DNA of 64,000 nt from Herbaspirillum autotrophicum. Its GTDB lineage: Bacteria; Pseudomonadota; Gammaproteobacteria; Burkholderiales; Burkholderiaceae_D. Position numbers and translations under genes: made by a program. The notes below the pieces were generated by a model. That model was not told the DNA's origin. It worked only from the letters and a program-made list of their open reading frames with translations, and ran no database searches. Shown in pieces: positions 1-10,184 of the stretch. Location of the stretch: NCBI RefSeq assembly GCF_001189915.1, contig NZ_LFLS01000024.1:23202-87201 (forward strand), given 5' to 3'. Positions within the stretch are counted from its first letter, which is position 1. Each line of letters begins with the position of its first letter.

Positions 1-330
1 CAGGCCGCGGCAGAATTCCTGCTCGACCACCGCGCCGAACTGGATGTGCAGGCCAGTGCCTTGTGCCGCGCCAGAGAACAGCTGAGGCAGGCTGTGAGCG
101 GGGTAGCAGGTGTCGAGGTTTTCCCCTCCGAGGCAAATTTCCTGCTGTTGCGCATGCCAAATGTCGATAAAGTGTTCGCCGGCCTGCTACAACGTAAGGT
201 ATTGGTCAAAAATGTCGGTAAAATGCATCCATTGCTGCAAAACTGCTTGCGGGTTACAGTCAGTACACCGCAAGAAAACGCCTTGTTTCTGGCGGCTTTG
301 AAAGAAGCCGTTCCGGAATCATTTTTGTAA
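1..330 (+). CDS. hisC: Histidinol-phosphate aminotransferase, C-terminal part
   Basis: This is the 3' end of a gene that starts before the window; frame 1 is open from base 1 to the TAA at 328-330 (109 residues visible). The residues match the small C-terminal domain of the PLP-dependent histidinol-phosphate aminotransferase (an [11 protein letters not shown] stretch, then a KNVGK and a LRVTVS strand). The enzyme converts imidazole-acetol phosphate to histidinol phosphate. The PLP lysine lies outside the window. The assignment rests on the fold pattern and on hisB following 19 bases downstream. Confidence 0.85.
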   Translation, partial: QAAAEFLLDHRAELDVQASALCRAREQLRQAVSGVAGVEVFPSEANFLLLRMPNVDKVFAGLLQRKVLVKNVGKMHPLLQNCLRVTVSTPQENALFLAALKEAVPESFL

Positions 331-349
331 TGTCTGTTTCACCCTGAAC

Positions 350-946
350 ATGTCTACTCCACGAACTGCAGAAGTCGTCCGCAATACCAACGAGACGCAA
401 ATTCGCGTTGCGATCAATCTGGACGGTACCGGCCAGCAAAAGCTGGACACCGGCGTCCCTTTTCTCGATCACATGCTGGATCAGATCGCCCGTCACGGCC
501 TGATCGATCTGGACATCGAGGCCAAGGGCGATTTGCATATCGACGCTCACCACACGGTGGAAGATGTCGGCATTACGCTGGGCCAGGCATTCGCCAAGGC
601 CATCGGCGACAAAAAGGGTATCCGTCGCTACGGTCACGCCTACGTGCCGCTGGACGAAGCCCTGTCGCGCGTGGTCATCGATTTCTCCGGCCGCCCGGGT
701 CTGGAATACCATATTCCGTTTACCCGCTCGATGATCGGCAGCTTCGACGTTGACCTCACCAGCGAATTCTTCCACGGTTTTGTCAATCATGCGCTGGTCA
801 CCCTGCATGTCGACAATCTGCGCGGCATCAACGCGCATCATCAATGCGAAACCGTATTCAAAGCATTCGGTCGTGCCTTGCGCATGGCGACAGAACTTGA
901 CCCCCGTGCAGCAGGAACGATTCCTTCCACCAAAGGCAGCCTGTAA
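350..946 (+). CDS. hisB: Imidazoleglycerol-phosphate dehydratase
   Basis: This 198-residue protein has the usual size of the monofunctional HisB. It dehydrates imidazole-glycerol phosphate to imidazole-acetol phosphate in the cytoplasm. Both manganese-binding histidine motifs of the family are visible: DAHHTVED near residue 65 and NAHHQCET near residue 165. The phosphatase domain of the enterobacterial bifunctional HisB is absent, as expected in betaproteobacteria. The ATG at 350 is the first in-frame start after hisC and gives the canonical N-terminus ([14 protein letters not shown]). Confidence 0.96.
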   Translation: MSTPRTAEVVRNTNETQIRVAINLDGTGQQKLDTGVPFLDHMLDQIARHGLIDLDIEAKGDLHIDAHHTVEDVGITLGQAFAKAIGDKKGIRRYGHAYVPLDEALSRVVIDFSGRPGLEYHIPFTRSMIGSFDVDLTSEFFHGFVNHALVTLHVDNLRGINAHHQCETVFKAFGRALRMATELDPRAAGTIPSTKGSL

Positions 947-990
947 TCACGTGGATGGTGTAGATTGATACTCCGCTTTGCGTTTTCAAT

Positions 991-1629
991 ATGAATAAAA
1001 TAGTTGTAGTGGATTACGGAATGGGCAATCTGCGTTCGGTCGCACAGGCATTACGCCATGTTGCACCGGAAGCGGATGTGCGCATTTCCGGTGAAGTGGC
1101 CGAGATTCGCGCCGCTGATCGCATTGTGCTGCCGGGACAAGGCGCGATGCCTGATTGCATGCGCAGCCTGCGGGAATCGGGCGTGCAGGAAGCGGTACTG
1201 GAAGCTGCACGCAGCAAGCCGCTGTTCGGTGTCTGCGTAGGTGAACAGATGCTGTTCGACAGCAGCGAGGAAGGCAATACGCCCGGCCTCGGGCTGTTGC
1301 CCGGCAAGGTGGTGAAGTTTCAGCTGGACGGGATGCTGCAAGAGGATGGTTCGCGTTTCAAAGTGCCGCAAATGGGCTGGAACCGCGTCCGTCAATGCAT
1401 TGCGCACCCGCTGTGGAACGGTATCGCCGACCAGGCTTACTTTTATTTCGTACACAGCTATTACGCGCAACCGGCCGAGGCCGGTCTGACTGTCGGCGCT
1501 ACCATGTATGGCCAGGATTTCACCTGTGCAGTGGCCCGCGATAACATTTTTGCAACGCAATTCCATCCTGAGAAGAGTGCATCAGCGGGTTTGCAGTTGT
1601 ATCGAAATTTCGTACACTGGAAGCCTTGA
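991..1629 (+). CDS. hisH: Imidazole glycerol phosphate synthase, glutaminase subunit
   Basis: HisH hydrolyses glutamine and channels ammonia to HisF. The 212-residue protein is a class I glutamine amidotransferase. The nucleophile is Cys82 in GVCVGEQ, and His192/Glu194 in QFHPEKS complete the triad. The N-terminus ([15 protein letters not shown]) is diagnostic for HisH. It lies 44 bases after hisB and 69 bases before hisA in the same operon. Confidence 0.96.
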   Translation: MNKIVVVDYGMGNLRSVAQALRHVAPEADVRISGEVAEIRAADRIVLPGQGAMPDCMRSLRESGVQEAVLEAARSKPLFGVCVGEQMLFDSSEEGNTPGLGLLPGKVVKFQLDGMLQEDGSRFKVPQMGWNRVRQCIAHPLWNGIADQAYFYFVHSYYAQPAEAGLTVGATMYGQDFTCAVARDNIFATQFHPEKSASAGLQLYRNFVHWKP

Positions 1630-1698
1630 TTGTTGTCTAACTGGTAAGTTGTCGCCGACTTGCTTTTTTCTTTTTACTGATAAGTCACTAACGTAGCC

Positions 1699-2502
1699 AT
1701 GCTGCTCATACCTGCCATCGACCTGAAAGACGGTCATTGCGTTCGCCTCAAACAAGGCGATATGGAACAAGCCACCGTATTTTCCCAAGACCCGGCCGAG
1801 ATGGCGCGGCATTGGCTGTTGCAAGGCGCGCGTCGCCTGCATCTGGTCGATCTCAATGGCGCATTTGCCGGCAAGCCCAAGAATGAGTCTGCCGTCAAGG
1901 CCATCCTCAAGGCAGTCCGTGAGTTCGCTCTGGAAAACGATGTCGAGGAAATTCCGGTGCAACTGGGTGGCGGCATTCGCGACCTCGATACCATCGAGCG
2001 TTATCTCGACGACGGCTTGTCCTACATCATCATCGGTACTGCGGCGGTCAAGAATCCCGGCTTCCTGCATGACGCATGCAGCGCCTTTCCCGGTCAGATC
2101 ATCGTCGGCCTCGATGCCAGGGACGGCAAGGTAGCCACCGATGGCTGGAGCAAGTTGTCCGGTCACGAAGTGATCGATCTGGCGCGCAAGTTTGAAGGCT
2201 ACGGCTGCGAATCGATTGTCTATACTGACATCGGCCGCGACGGCATGATGGGTGGCGTCAATATCGAAGCGACAGTACGTCTGGCGCAAGCGGTATCGAT
2301 TCCGGTGATCGCCTCCGGCGGCGTGCACAGCATCAAGGATGTGGAAGAACTCTGCGCCGTGCAGGATGAAGGCATCGAAGCCGTCATTTGCGGCCGTTCG
2401 ATCTACGAAGGAACGCTTGATCTCAGCTCCGCGCAGGAACGCGCCGACGAGCTGAGCGAACTCCCTGAAGAAGCGGAAGGCGCTGGCAGCGAACAACCAT
2501 GA
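1699..2502 (+). CDS. hisA: ProFAR isomerase
   Basis: HisA is the (beta-alpha)8 isomerase that converts ProFAR to PRFAR. The N-terminus ([16 protein letters not shown]) carries the first catalytic aspartate, and the second half has the [12 protein letters not shown] motif with the second. At 267 residues it is about 20 longer than usual; the excess is an acidic Glu/Ala-rich tail after the [12 protein letters not shown] end of the barrel. The stop overlaps the hisF start as ATGA, so the two are translationally coupled. Confidence 0.95.
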   Translation: MLLIPAIDLKDGHCVRLKQGDMEQATVFSQDPAEMARHWLLQGARRLHLVDLNGAFAGKPKNESAVKAILKAVREFALENDVEEIPVQLGGGIRDLDTIERYLDDGLSYIIIGTAAVKNPGFLHDACSAFPGQIIVGLDARDGKVATDGWSKLSGHEVIDLARKFEGYGCESIVYTDIGRDGMMGGVNIEATVRLAQAVSIPVIASGGVHSIKDVEELCAVQDEGIEAVICGRSIYEGTLDLSSAQERADELSELPEEAEGAGSEQP

Positions 2503-3263
2503 CCCTGGCAAAACGCATCATTCCCTGTCTTGACGTGACTGCCGGACGGGTGGTCAAAGGCGTCAATTTCGTCGAGCTGCGCGACGCCGGTGATCCGGTT
2601 GAAATCGCGCGTCGTTACGACGAGCAGGGAGCCGATGAAATCACGTTTCTCGACATCACCGCCTCTTCCGACGGTCGCGGCTTGCTGCTCGACATCATTG
2701 AAGCCGTGGCATCGCAGGTATTCATTCCGCTGACGGTCGGCGGTGGCGTGCGTGAAGTGGAAGACGTGCGTCGTCTGCTCAATGCCGGAGCGGACAAGGT
2801 CGGCATCAACACCTCGGCCGTGACCAATCCGCAACTGGTGGCGGATGCCGCCGGCAAATACGGATCGCAATGCATCGTGGTGGCGATTGATGCCAAGCGT
2901 ACCGGTGAAGGCAAGTGGGAAGTGTTTACCCACGGCGGCCGCAAGGCAACCGGGCTGGACGCGGTGGAGTGGGCGCGCCATATGGCACATCTGGGCGCCG
3001 GCGAAATCTTGCTGACCAGCATGGATCGCGACGGCACCCGCAGCGGCTTTGATCTGGCGCTGACACGCGCGGTTTCGGAAGCCGTATCGATTCCGGTAAT
3101 TGCGTCAGGCGGGGTTGGCGGTTTGCAGGATCTGGCAGATGGCATCAAGCAGGGCAAGGCTGATGCGGTGTTGGCGGCCAGTATTTTTCATTACGGGCAA
3201 CATACCGTGCAGGAAGCAAAGCGTTTTATGGCCGAACAAAACATACCGATGAGGCTGGCATGA
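2499..3263 (+). CDS. hisF: Imidazole glycerol phosphate synthase, cyclase subunit
   Basis: HisF is the cyclase partner of HisH; together they make imidazole-glycerol phosphate and AICAR. The 254-residue barrel begins KRIIPCLDV with the catalytic Asp12 and later shows the AIDAKR motif with the second catalytic aspartate. The C-terminal phosphate-binding loop (VIASGGVGG) is intact. The ATG overlaps the hisA stop and the TGA overlaps the hisI start, both as ATGA junctions. Confidence 0.97.
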   Translation: MTLAKRIIPCLDVTAGRVVKGVNFVELRDAGDPVEIARRYDEQGADEITFLDITASSDGRGLLLDIIEAVASQVFIPLTVGGGVREVEDVRRLLNAGADKVGINTSAVTNPQLVADAAGKYGSQCIVVAIDAKRTGEGKWEVFTHGGRKATGLDAVEWARHMAHLGAGEILLTSMDRDGTRSGFDLALTRAVSEAVSIPVIASGGVGGLQDLADGIKQGKADAVLAASIFHYGQHTVQEAKRFMAEQNIPMRLA

Positions 3264-3712
3264 GTATCAGTGCAAAATGGCTGAACAAAGTGAAGTGGGA
3301 CGAAGTTGGTCTGGTGCCTGTGATCGCACAGGAAGTCGGCTCGAACGACGTGCTGATGTTTGCCTGGATGAATCGCGACGCGCTCGCCAGGACAGTGCAG
3401 TCGGGTGAAGCGGTTTACTGGAGTCGCTCGCGCAAGAAATTGTGGCACAAGGGTGAAGAGTCCGGACACTTCCAGAAGGTGCATGAAATTCGTCTCGACT
3501 GCGACGAAGACGTGGTCTTGCTCAAGGTCGAGCAGGTCGCCGGCATTGCTTGCCATACCGGTCGGCATTCCTGTTTTTTCCAGAAATTCGAAGGCAGTGC
3601 GGAAAACGGCGAGTGGACTACCGTAGAGCCGGTGCTCAAAGATCTGGAAGAGGCGGCCAAGGAAGAAAAGCCGAAGAAAACCCGTAAAACGGCTGCCAAG
3701 GTATCGCCATGA
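3260..3712 (+). CDS. hisI: Phosphoribosyl-AMP cyclohydrolase
   Basis: HisI opens the purine ring of phosphoribosyl-AMP. The zinc-binding cysteines and the family motif are visible ([10 protein letters not shown], then [11 protein letters not shown]). At 150 residues it is longer than the usual 130 or so because of a Lys/Glu-rich, probably disordered C-terminal tail after residue 128. HisI and HisE are separate proteins here, not fused as in enterobacteria. ATGA overlaps link it to hisF and hisE. Confidence 0.95.
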   Translation: MSISAKWLNKVKWDEVGLVPVIAQEVGSNDVLMFAWMNRDALARTVQSGEAVYWSRSRKKLWHKGEESGHFQKVHEIRLDCDEDVVLLKVEQVAGIACHTGRHSCFFQKFEGSAENGEWTTVEPVLKDLEEAAKEEKPKKTRKTAAKVSP

Positions 3713-4047
3713 GTGATACTCTGCGCCGTCTGGCCGAGGTGATTGAATCGCGCAAGCTGGTCAACGGCGGTGATCCGGAAAAATCGTATGTGGCGCGCCT
3801 GTTTTCCAAGGGCGACGATGCGATCTTGAAGAAAATCGGCGAAGAAGCGACGGAAACCGTCATGGCGGCCAAGGATGCTCGCATTGATGGCGACAAGTCC
3901 AAAGTGCTCTACGAATGCGCGGACCTGTGGTTTCATTCCATGGTGTTGTTGGCGCAGTTCGATTTGAAGCCACAGGATGTGCTGGATGAGCTGGCCAGAC
4001 GGGAAGGGCTTTCCGGCCTGGATGAAAAAGCAAACCGGACGCAATAA
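3709..4047 (+). CDS. hisE: Phosphoribosyl-ATP pyrophosphatase
   Basis: HisE removes pyrophosphate from phosphoribosyl-ATP in the second step of histidine synthesis. The 112-residue all-alpha protein has the MazG-like metal-binding pattern ([14 protein letters not shown], then YECADLWFH). It overlaps hisI by ATGA and ends the run of histidine genes in this window. Confidence 0.95.
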   Translation: MSDTLRRLAEVIESRKLVNGGDPEKSYVARLFSKGDDAILKKIGEEATETVMAAKDARIDGDKSKVLYECADLWFHSMVLLAQFDLKPQDVLDELARREGLSGLDEKANRTQ

Positions 4048-4086
4048 CAAGACCGCGCCGGCAGAAAAAAGAGAGGAGACAGGGTT

Positions 4087-4467
4087 TTGGATAACTGTAT
4101 TTTTTGCAAGATCGCAGCAAAGCAGATACCGTCGAAAGCGCTCTACGAAGACGACGACGTCATCGCATTTCACGATATCAATCCGGCCGCGCCGGTGCAC
4201 TTCCTGATCGTGCCGAAAGAGCACGTCGCCACCTTGTCCGATTGCACGGAAAAGCACGCCGCTTTATTGGGTAAAATGTCGCTGCTCGCGGCGCGTCTGG
4301 CCAAAGAACAAGGGTGTGATTTCCAACAGGATGCCGAGGGCAACAAGAGCGGCGGTTTCAAGACCCTGTTCAATACCGGCCCGGATGGCGGTCAAGAGGT
4401 GTACCATCTGCATATGCACGTGATCGGCGGCCCGCATCCATGGCGGGTAAGGTTCGTGCAACAGTAA
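4087..4467 (+). CDS. hinT: HIT family nucleotide phosphoramidase (HinT-like)
   Basis: The 126-residue histidine triad protein has the active-site motif HLHMH near residue 112 followed by VIGG. The N-terminal CIFCKI is typical of zinc-binding HinT proteins. They hydrolyse adenosine phosphoramidates. The start is a TTG at 4087, chosen because a GAGGAG ribosome-binding site lies about 8 bases upstream and no in-frame ATG gives a complete N-terminus. A location between hisE and tatA is common in betaproteobacteria; no role in either pathway is implied. Confidence 0.92.
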   Translation: MDNCIFCKIAAKQIPSKALYEDDDVIAFHDINPAAPVHFLIVPKEHVATLSDCTEKHAALLGKMSLLAARLAKEQGCDFQQDAEGNKSGGFKTLFNTGPDGGQEVYHLHMHVIGGPHPWRVRFVQQ

Positions 4468-4523
4468 TCGCTCGCGTTGAGCAACATGAATTCGGGACAT
4501 GCGTGTCCGCTTAGGAGAGAAAA

Positions 4524-4736
4524 ATGGGTTCGTTCAGTGTTTGGCATTGGTTGATCGTATTGGTAATTGTGGCGCTGGTTTTCGGTACCAAAAAAATCGG
4601 TAACATGGGTTCTGATCTGGGCAAGGCCGTCAAGGGCTTCAAGGATGGCGTCAAGGGCGAAGAAGAAAAAAAGGATGCCGTTGCCAAAGAATCCTCCACC
4701 ATCGACGTGCAGTCCAAAGAAAAGTCCGGCAACTGA
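4524..4736 (+). CDS. tatA: Sec-independent translocase subunit TatA
   Basis: This 70-residue protein has one N-terminal transmembrane helix ([17 protein letters not shown]), an FGTKKIG hinge, an amphipathic helix ([16 protein letters not shown]) and a charged tail, the TatA layout. TatA oligomers form the pore for folded proteins carrying twin-arginine signals. An AGGAGAG ribosome-binding site precedes the ATG. In this window the Rieske protein PetA and the cargo substrate-binding protein at 32776-34389 carry plausible Tat signals. Confidence 0.95.
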   Translation: MGSFSVWHWLIVLVIVALVFGTKKIGNMGSDLGKAVKGFKDGVKGEEEKKDAVAKESSTIDVQSKEKSGN

Positions 4737-4808
4737 TGGTGCTGATCGGGGCGATGCCTGTGCATCGCCGTTCTTTGTCACGTTCTTTGGCAATAAGCCA
4801 GTCTTGTC

Positions 4809-5312
4809 ATGATTGATATCGGTCTTACCAAGCTTGCATTGATCGGCGTCGTGGCGCTGGTCGTGATCGGTCCTGAGCGTCTGCCGAAAGTGGCGCGCAT
4901 GGCCGGGTCATTGTTTGGCCGCGCACAGCGCTACATCAATGACGTCAAAACGGAAGTCAGTCGCGAGATGGAACTGGACGAATTGCGCAAGATGCAAAAA
5001 GACGTCCAGGATGCCGCCAGTGATGTCGAGCACAGTATTTCCAAAGGCATGGCCGATACCGAGCAAGCCTTCAACGATACGTGGAGCGATAACAATACGC
5101 CCACCACCAGTTGGAGTACGACGCCGAGTACCGCTTCGCTGAGCATCAAGGCCAAGAATTTCCGGCGCAAGAAGCTGGCACGCACTTCGGCGCTGCCTTC
5201 CTGGTACAAGAATCAGAACGGCCGCAAAACGCGGGTCATGTCGGCCGCTGCGCGCGTCGCCAAATACCGTCCTGCCGGTACCGGCAAGCCGGCTGGCTTT
5301 TTTCAATCATGA
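4809..5312 (+). CDS. tatB: Sec-independent translocase subunit TatB
   Basis: TatB shares the N-terminal helix and hinge of TatA (LTKLALIGVVALVVIGPERLPK) but has a longer charged amphipathic helix and a low-complexity tail, 167 residues in all. With TatC it recognises twin-arginine signals. The GPERLP hinge distinguishes it from TatA. It lies 72 bases after tatA and 36 before tatC. Confidence 0.95.
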   Translation: MIDIGLTKLALIGVVALVVIGPERLPKVARMAGSLFGRAQRYINDVKTEVSREMELDELRKMQKDVQDAASDVEHSISKGMADTEQAFNDTWSDNNTPTTSWSTTPSTASLSIKAKNFRRKKLARTSALPSWYKNQNGRKTRVMSAAARVAKYRPAGTGKPAGFFQS

Positions 5313-5348
5313 TGGGCATGCTTGCCGTCATTCTCTCGCAGTAACTCC

Positions 5349-6119
5349 ATGGCTGAAGAACAGAAAACGGGCAGTGGCGAAGATACCTTCATTTCGCATC
5401 TGGTCGAGTTACGCAGTCGCGTGGTCAAGTCGGCCGCCGCGATCATCATCATCTTCCTGTGCCTGATGCCATGGGCCGCGCACCTGTTCGACGTGCTGGC
5501 CAGTCCGATGATGCATGCACTGCCTGCCGGCAGCAAAATGATTGCCACTGGTGTGATCACGCCATTCCTGATTCCGGTCAAGGTCACCATGCTGGTGGCG
5601 TTCATCATTTCCTTGCCGTGGGTGTTGTATCAGCTGTGGGCGTTTGTCGCTCCCGGTCTGTACATGCATGAAAAGAAGCTGGTTGCGCCGCTGGTGATTT
5701 CCTCGTCGCTGCTGTTCATTGCCGGCGTCGCGTTCTGTTATTTCTTCGTGTTCGGCGTGGTGTTCCCGTTCATCAACAACTTTGCGCCGAAGTCGGTGTC
5801 GGTCGCGCCGGATATCGACAGCTACGTGGATTTTGTGCTGACCATGTTCCTCGCGTTCGGCATGACGTTCGAAGTGCCGATCATCGTGATCGTGCTGGTG
5901 CGCATGGGCCTGGTGCCGCTTGAAAAGCTCAAGCAGATCCGTCCGTATGTCGTGGTCGGTGCGTTTGTGGTTGCGGCGGTAGTGACGCCGCCGGACATCA
6001 TGAGCCAACTGCTGCTGGCTGTGCCTTTGTGTCTGCTGTATGAAGTCGGCCTGTTTGTGGCACCGATCTTTGCGCGTGCCACCAAGGCGCCGGAAGATGT
6101 GAAAAGCACGGTGGAATAA
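5349..6119 (+). CDS. tatC: Sec-independent translocase subunit TatC
   Basis: This 256-residue polytopic membrane protein has six predicted helices. Family signatures are visible: FISHLVELRSR at the N-terminus, FVAPGLYMHEK in the first periplasmic/cytoplasmic region, and RPYVVVGAFVVAAVVTPPD near the end. TatC is the signal-peptide receptor. The ATG at 5349 (MAEEQKTG) is preferred over an upstream in-frame codon at 5322 because it matches the usual N-terminus. Confidence 0.95.
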   Translation: MAEEQKTGSGEDTFISHLVELRSRVVKSAAAIIIIFLCLMPWAAHLFDVLASPMMHALPAGSKMIATGVITPFLIPVKVTMLVAFIISLPWVLYQLWAFVAPGLYMHEKKLVAPLVISSSLLFIAGVAFCYFFVFGVVFPFINNFAPKSVSVAPDIDSYVDFVLTMFLAFGMTFEVPIIVIVLVRMGLVPLEKLKQIRPYVVVGAFVVAAVVTPPDIMSQLLLAVPLCLLYEVGLFVAPIFARATKAPEDVKSTVE

Positions 6120-6137
6120 GGCCGCCGGCCTTATTCC
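6113..6137. terminator. Inverted repeat between tatC and DUF2461
   Basis: A perfect 11-bp stem (GGAATAAGGCC) with a GCC loop spans the tatC stop codon and lies between two convergent genes. No T-tract follows on either strand, so it may be a weak bidirectional or processing-type terminator. Confidence 0.5.
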
Positions 6138-6169
6138 TGTTATTCCTGCCGTACTGCTGCTGCCTGTTC

Positions 6170-6856
6170 TTATTCGTCCAGATTGAGTGGTACTTGTCGC
6201 AGCCACTTGATCAGCGGATAACTGTCCTTGAAACCTGCCAGCAAGTCTTTTGACAGGTCAGTCGGAATCTTCTTTTTCAGACTGCTTTCTTTCCAGACGA
6301 TAAAGCTCTTGAGCTTGATGTATTCCAGATGCGGACTATCGGCGTCGAAGCCTTTCGGCGGCCGCGACAGTTTGCCTTCTTCCTGCAAACCGCCGTAGCC
6401 ATCTTTGATGGTCTTGTTCTTCAGCACCTTGCTGAAGCCGGCAGCATCGGCAATGATCTGGCGCCGTACCGCGCGCAGGCGATCCGGTGGCGGCAAATAC
6501 TCGCCGCCGGCAACCAGCAGCGTGCCTGTCGCATCAATATGAAAATAGTAAGCGGGACCGCCACCCTGACTCGGTTTTTTCAAACCGCTGGCAGTGATGG
6601 CCGCCGAGAAGTGCGTCTTGTAAGGGCTCTTGTCGTGCGAGAAGCGCATATCCCGGTTGATGCGGAACAGTGCCTTCTTCGGATTGCAGCCGGCTACGGC
6701 CGGATCGAATTTGCTGATGTCGGCGATCAGCTTGATCACCAGCTCCAGAAATTCCGCACGCAAGATATCGTAACGCGGCTTGTTCATGACAAACCAGGCG
6801 CGATTATTGTTTTCCGACAGCTCTGCCAGATATTGGGTCAGATCACGAATGTGCAT
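6170..6856 (-). CDS. DUF2461 family protein
   Basis: This 228-residue protein matches the DUF2461/TIGR02453 family by its hallmark segments: LAELSENNNRAWFVMNKPRYD at the N-terminus, then FRINRDMRFSHDKSPYKTHFSA near residue 75. The family is widespread and its biochemical role is not established. It is convergent with tatC and ends 2 bases after the htrA stop region, so it is probably cotranscribed downstream of htrA. Confidence 0.88.
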   Translation of the reverse strand: MHIRDLTQYLAELSENNNRAWFVMNKPRYDILRAEFLELVIKLIADISKFDPAVAGCNPKKALFRINRDMRFSHDKSPYKTHFSAAITASGLKKPSQGGGPAYYFHIDATGTLLVAGGEYLPPPDRLRAVRRQIIADAAGFSKVLKNKTIKDGYGGLQEEGKLSRPPKGFDADSPHLEYIKLKSFIVWKESSLKKKIPTDLSKDLLAGFKDSYPLIKWLRQVPLNLDE

Positions 6857-6858
6857 GT

Positions 6859-8028
<1,170 letters not shown>

Positions 8029-8053
8029 AGTGAAATAAGAATGAGGAAGAAAG

Positions 8054-8824
8054 ATGACCCTGAAAATTGCCAAGAGGGATGAGGTTGTTGCATATCTCGC
8101 GCAAGTGCTCAATATCGCACAGTATCGCGATTATTGCCCAAATGGGCTGCAGGTGGAAGGGCGGCCCGCAATCGGTCTGGTGGTCAGCGGCGTTACCGCC
8201 AGTCTGGCGCTGATCGAAGCGGCACTGGATTTAAAGGCCGATGCGATTCTGGTGCATCACGGTTATTTCTGGCGTGGTGAAGATCCGCGCGTGGTCGGGA
8301 TCAAGCATAAACGCCTCAAATTGCTGCTGGCTGGCGATGTCAATCTGCTGGCGTATCACTTGCCGCTGGATGGTCACCCGGAAATGGGCAACAACGCCCA
8401 ACTCGCCGGTCAGCTGGGATTCGAAGCCAGCGGGCGCTTCGGGGATGATCAACTGGGCTGGCTCGGTACGGCGGCGGTTGCCAGTAATATCAAGACCGCT
8501 GGTGAGCTGGCGCGTCTGATTGAGCGTCGGTTGGGCCGGGAGCCATTACTGATCGGGAACCCTGAGCAACCGGTTGATCTGATCGGCTGGTGTACCGGCG
8601 CCGCCCAGGGCATGCTCGGTGAGGCAATTGCGGCCGGGGCGACTGCTTATATCAGTGGCGAAATATCCGAACCGACCGTACATTTGGCGCGCGAAACCGG
8701 CGTGGCCTATATCGCGGCCGGCCATCACGCGACCGAACGCTACGGTGTACAGGCGCTGGGACGGCATCTTGCGGATCATTTCGGTATCCGCCATCAATTC
8801 ATTGATGTCGACAATCCGGTCTGA
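8054..8824 (+). CDS. NIF3-like dinuclear metal centre protein
   Basis: This 256-residue NIF3/YbgI family protein has the conserved segments [10 protein letters not shown], the metal ligands in ILVHHGYFW and AYHLPLDGH, and a C-terminal [11 protein letters not shown] motif. Family members form hexameric rings with two metal ions per subunit. The cellular role is uncertain; GTP cyclohydrolase-like and other hydrolase roles have been proposed for relatives. Confidence 0.93.
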   Translation: MTLKIAKRDEVVAYLAQVLNIAQYRDYCPNGLQVEGRPAIGLVVSGVTASLALIEAALDLKADAILVHHGYFWRGEDPRVVGIKHKRLKLLLAGDVNLLAYHLPLDGHPEMGNNAQLAGQLGFEASGRFGDDQLGWLGTAAVASNIKTAGELARLIERRLGREPLLIGNPEQPVDLIGWCTGAAQGMLGEAIAAGATAYISGEISEPTVHLARETGVAYIAAGHHATERYGVQALGRHLADHFGIRHQFIDVDNPV

Positions 8825-8858
8825 CTCTGTCGCCGCGATCTCATCGCCCTGAAATGTG

Positions 8859-8881
8859 CCGGCGGCCTTGCGGGCCGCCGG
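8859..8881. terminator. Bidirectional hairpin between NIF3 and mscL
   Basis: A perfect 9-bp GC stem (CCGGCGGCC with its complement) and 5-base loop lie between the two convergent genes. There is no T-tract on either side, so strength as a terminator is uncertain. Confidence 0.5.
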
Positions 8882-8888
8882 TGCGCTG

Positions 8889-9314
8889 TTACTTCCTGAG
8901 GGAGTCGCGGATTTCGCGCAGCAGTTGAATGTCTTCCGGATCAGCGGCCGGCGCTGCCGGCGCCGGCGGCGGGGTCGCCAGATCGCGGGCCTTGTTGATC
9001 AGTCGCACCATCTGAAAAATGATGAAGGCGAGGATCAGAAAGTTGATCAAAATAGTCAGGAAATTGCCATAGGCCAGAACCGCGCCGGCCTTCTTCGCTT
9101 CGACCAATGTCAGTTGCGTGCTCTGCCCATTGAGCGGCCAATAATAATTGGCAAAATCGAGCCCGCCGAAAATCTTGCCCACTACCGGCATGATGATGTC
9201 TTGCACCAGCGACTCGACGATTTTGCCGAACGCGGCACCGATGATGACACCGACGGCGAGGTCGACGACGTTGCCCTTGACGGCGAAAGCTTTGAATTCC
9301 TGCATCATGCCCAT
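8889..9314 (-). CDS. mscL: Large-conductance mechanosensitive channel
   Basis: MscL releases osmolytes on hypo-osmotic shock. The 141-residue protein has the N-terminal amphipathic segment and TM1 ([25 protein letters not shown]), a periplasmic loop, TM2 ([19 protein letters not shown]) and the cytoplasmic C-terminal helix ([13 protein letters not shown]). The ATG at 9314 has an AAGGAG site 6 bases upstream. The gene is convergent with NIF3 and divergent from petA. Confidence 0.96.
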   Translation of the reverse strand: MGMMQEFKAFAVKGNVVDLAVGVIIGAAFGKIVESLVQDIIMPVVGKIFGGLDFANYYWPLNGQSTQLTLVEAKKAGAVLAYGNFLTILINFLILAFIIFQMVRLINKARDLATPPPAPAAPAADPEDIQLLREIRDSLRK

Positions 9315-9489
9315 GTGCTTCTCCTTGATCTGTGTACTGTGTTGCAAAACTGACGTATCGATTTATATCTTGGTTTGATAAAAAAGTAAATTACTGGCAA
9401 TTTAGCGAGAAATGCGGCACTGTCCGTGCGAGTGGGGGTTGAATAATCGAAAAAGTTCCATAAATTGCGTTCCTCCAAGACTTATTCGC

Positions 9490-9518
9490 TTTAAATCACT
9501 CCTGAGGTTCGATATAAT
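9490..9518 (+). promoter_or_regulatory. Predicted sigma-70 promoter of petABC
   Basis: A perfect TATAAT (9513-9518) is preceded by TTTAAA at 9490-9495 with 17-bp spacing. It lies 55 bases before petA in the 259-base mscL-petA gap. The -35 box is weak. Confidence 0.5.
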
Positions 9519-9573
9519 CTAAGGTTGCTAGAAGTTTCGTGCAATTTCCGTATTTTGACTGATTGGGGTTGGT

Positions 9574-10182
9574 ATGAGTAACGAAAAACAGGTCGATTCC
9601 GGTCGACGTGGTTTGCTCGTCGCTACTTGCGCGGCGGGCGGTGTGGCTGGATTAGCCACTGCGGGGGCCTTTGTCTCTACGTTCCAGCCGTCCGAGCGCG
9701 CGAAAGCCGCAGGCGCGCCTGTCGAAGTGGATATTTCCACTTTGGCGCCAGGCGAAATGAAAACCGTGGAGTGGCGCGGTAAACCGGTCTGGATCTTGAA
9801 GCGTACGCCAGAGATGCTGGAATCCCTCAAAAAGGTAGACGCCGAGTGCGCCGACCCGGATTCCAAACGGACCGAATTTTCGACCACGCCGGAATATGCA
9901 ATGAACGAATGGCGTTCGATCAAGAAGGACTTGCTGGTCGTCGTCGGTATCTGTCCGCATCTGGGCTGCTCGCCAACGTCCAAATTTCAGACCGGTGCGC
10001 AACCATCGTTGCCGGACGACTGGCATGGCGGTTTCCTGTGCCCGTGCCACGGATCGACATTCGACCTTGCTGGTCGTGTCTTCAAGAACAAACCGTCCCC
10101 AGACAACCTCCAGGTTCCTCGGTACATGTTCGAAGGCGACACCAAGCTGGTCATCGGTAAAGACGAGAAAGGTGAGGCGTAA
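9574..10182 (+). CDS. petA: Ubiquinol-cytochrome c reductase, Rieske iron-sulfur subunit
   Basis: PetA carries the 2Fe-2S cluster of the bc1 complex. Both cluster-binding boxes are present: CPHLGC (Cys127, His129, Cys132) and CPCHGS (Cys156, Cys158, His159). The N-terminus has twin arginines at 11-12 followed by a hydrophobic helix (GLLVATCAAGG), the anchor normally exported by Tat. Length 202 is standard. petB starts 2 bases after the stop. Confidence 0.97.
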   Translation: MSNEKQVDSGRRGLLVATCAAGGVAGLATAGAFVSTFQPSERAKAAGAPVEVDISTLAPGEMKTVEWRGKPVWILKRTPEMLESLKKVDAECADPDSKRTEFSTTPEYAMNEWRSIKKDLLVVVGICPHLGCSPTSKFQTGAQPSLPDDWHGGFLCPCHGSTFDLAGRVFKNKPSPDNLQVPRYMFEGDTKLVIGKDEKGEA

Positions 10183-10184
10183 TC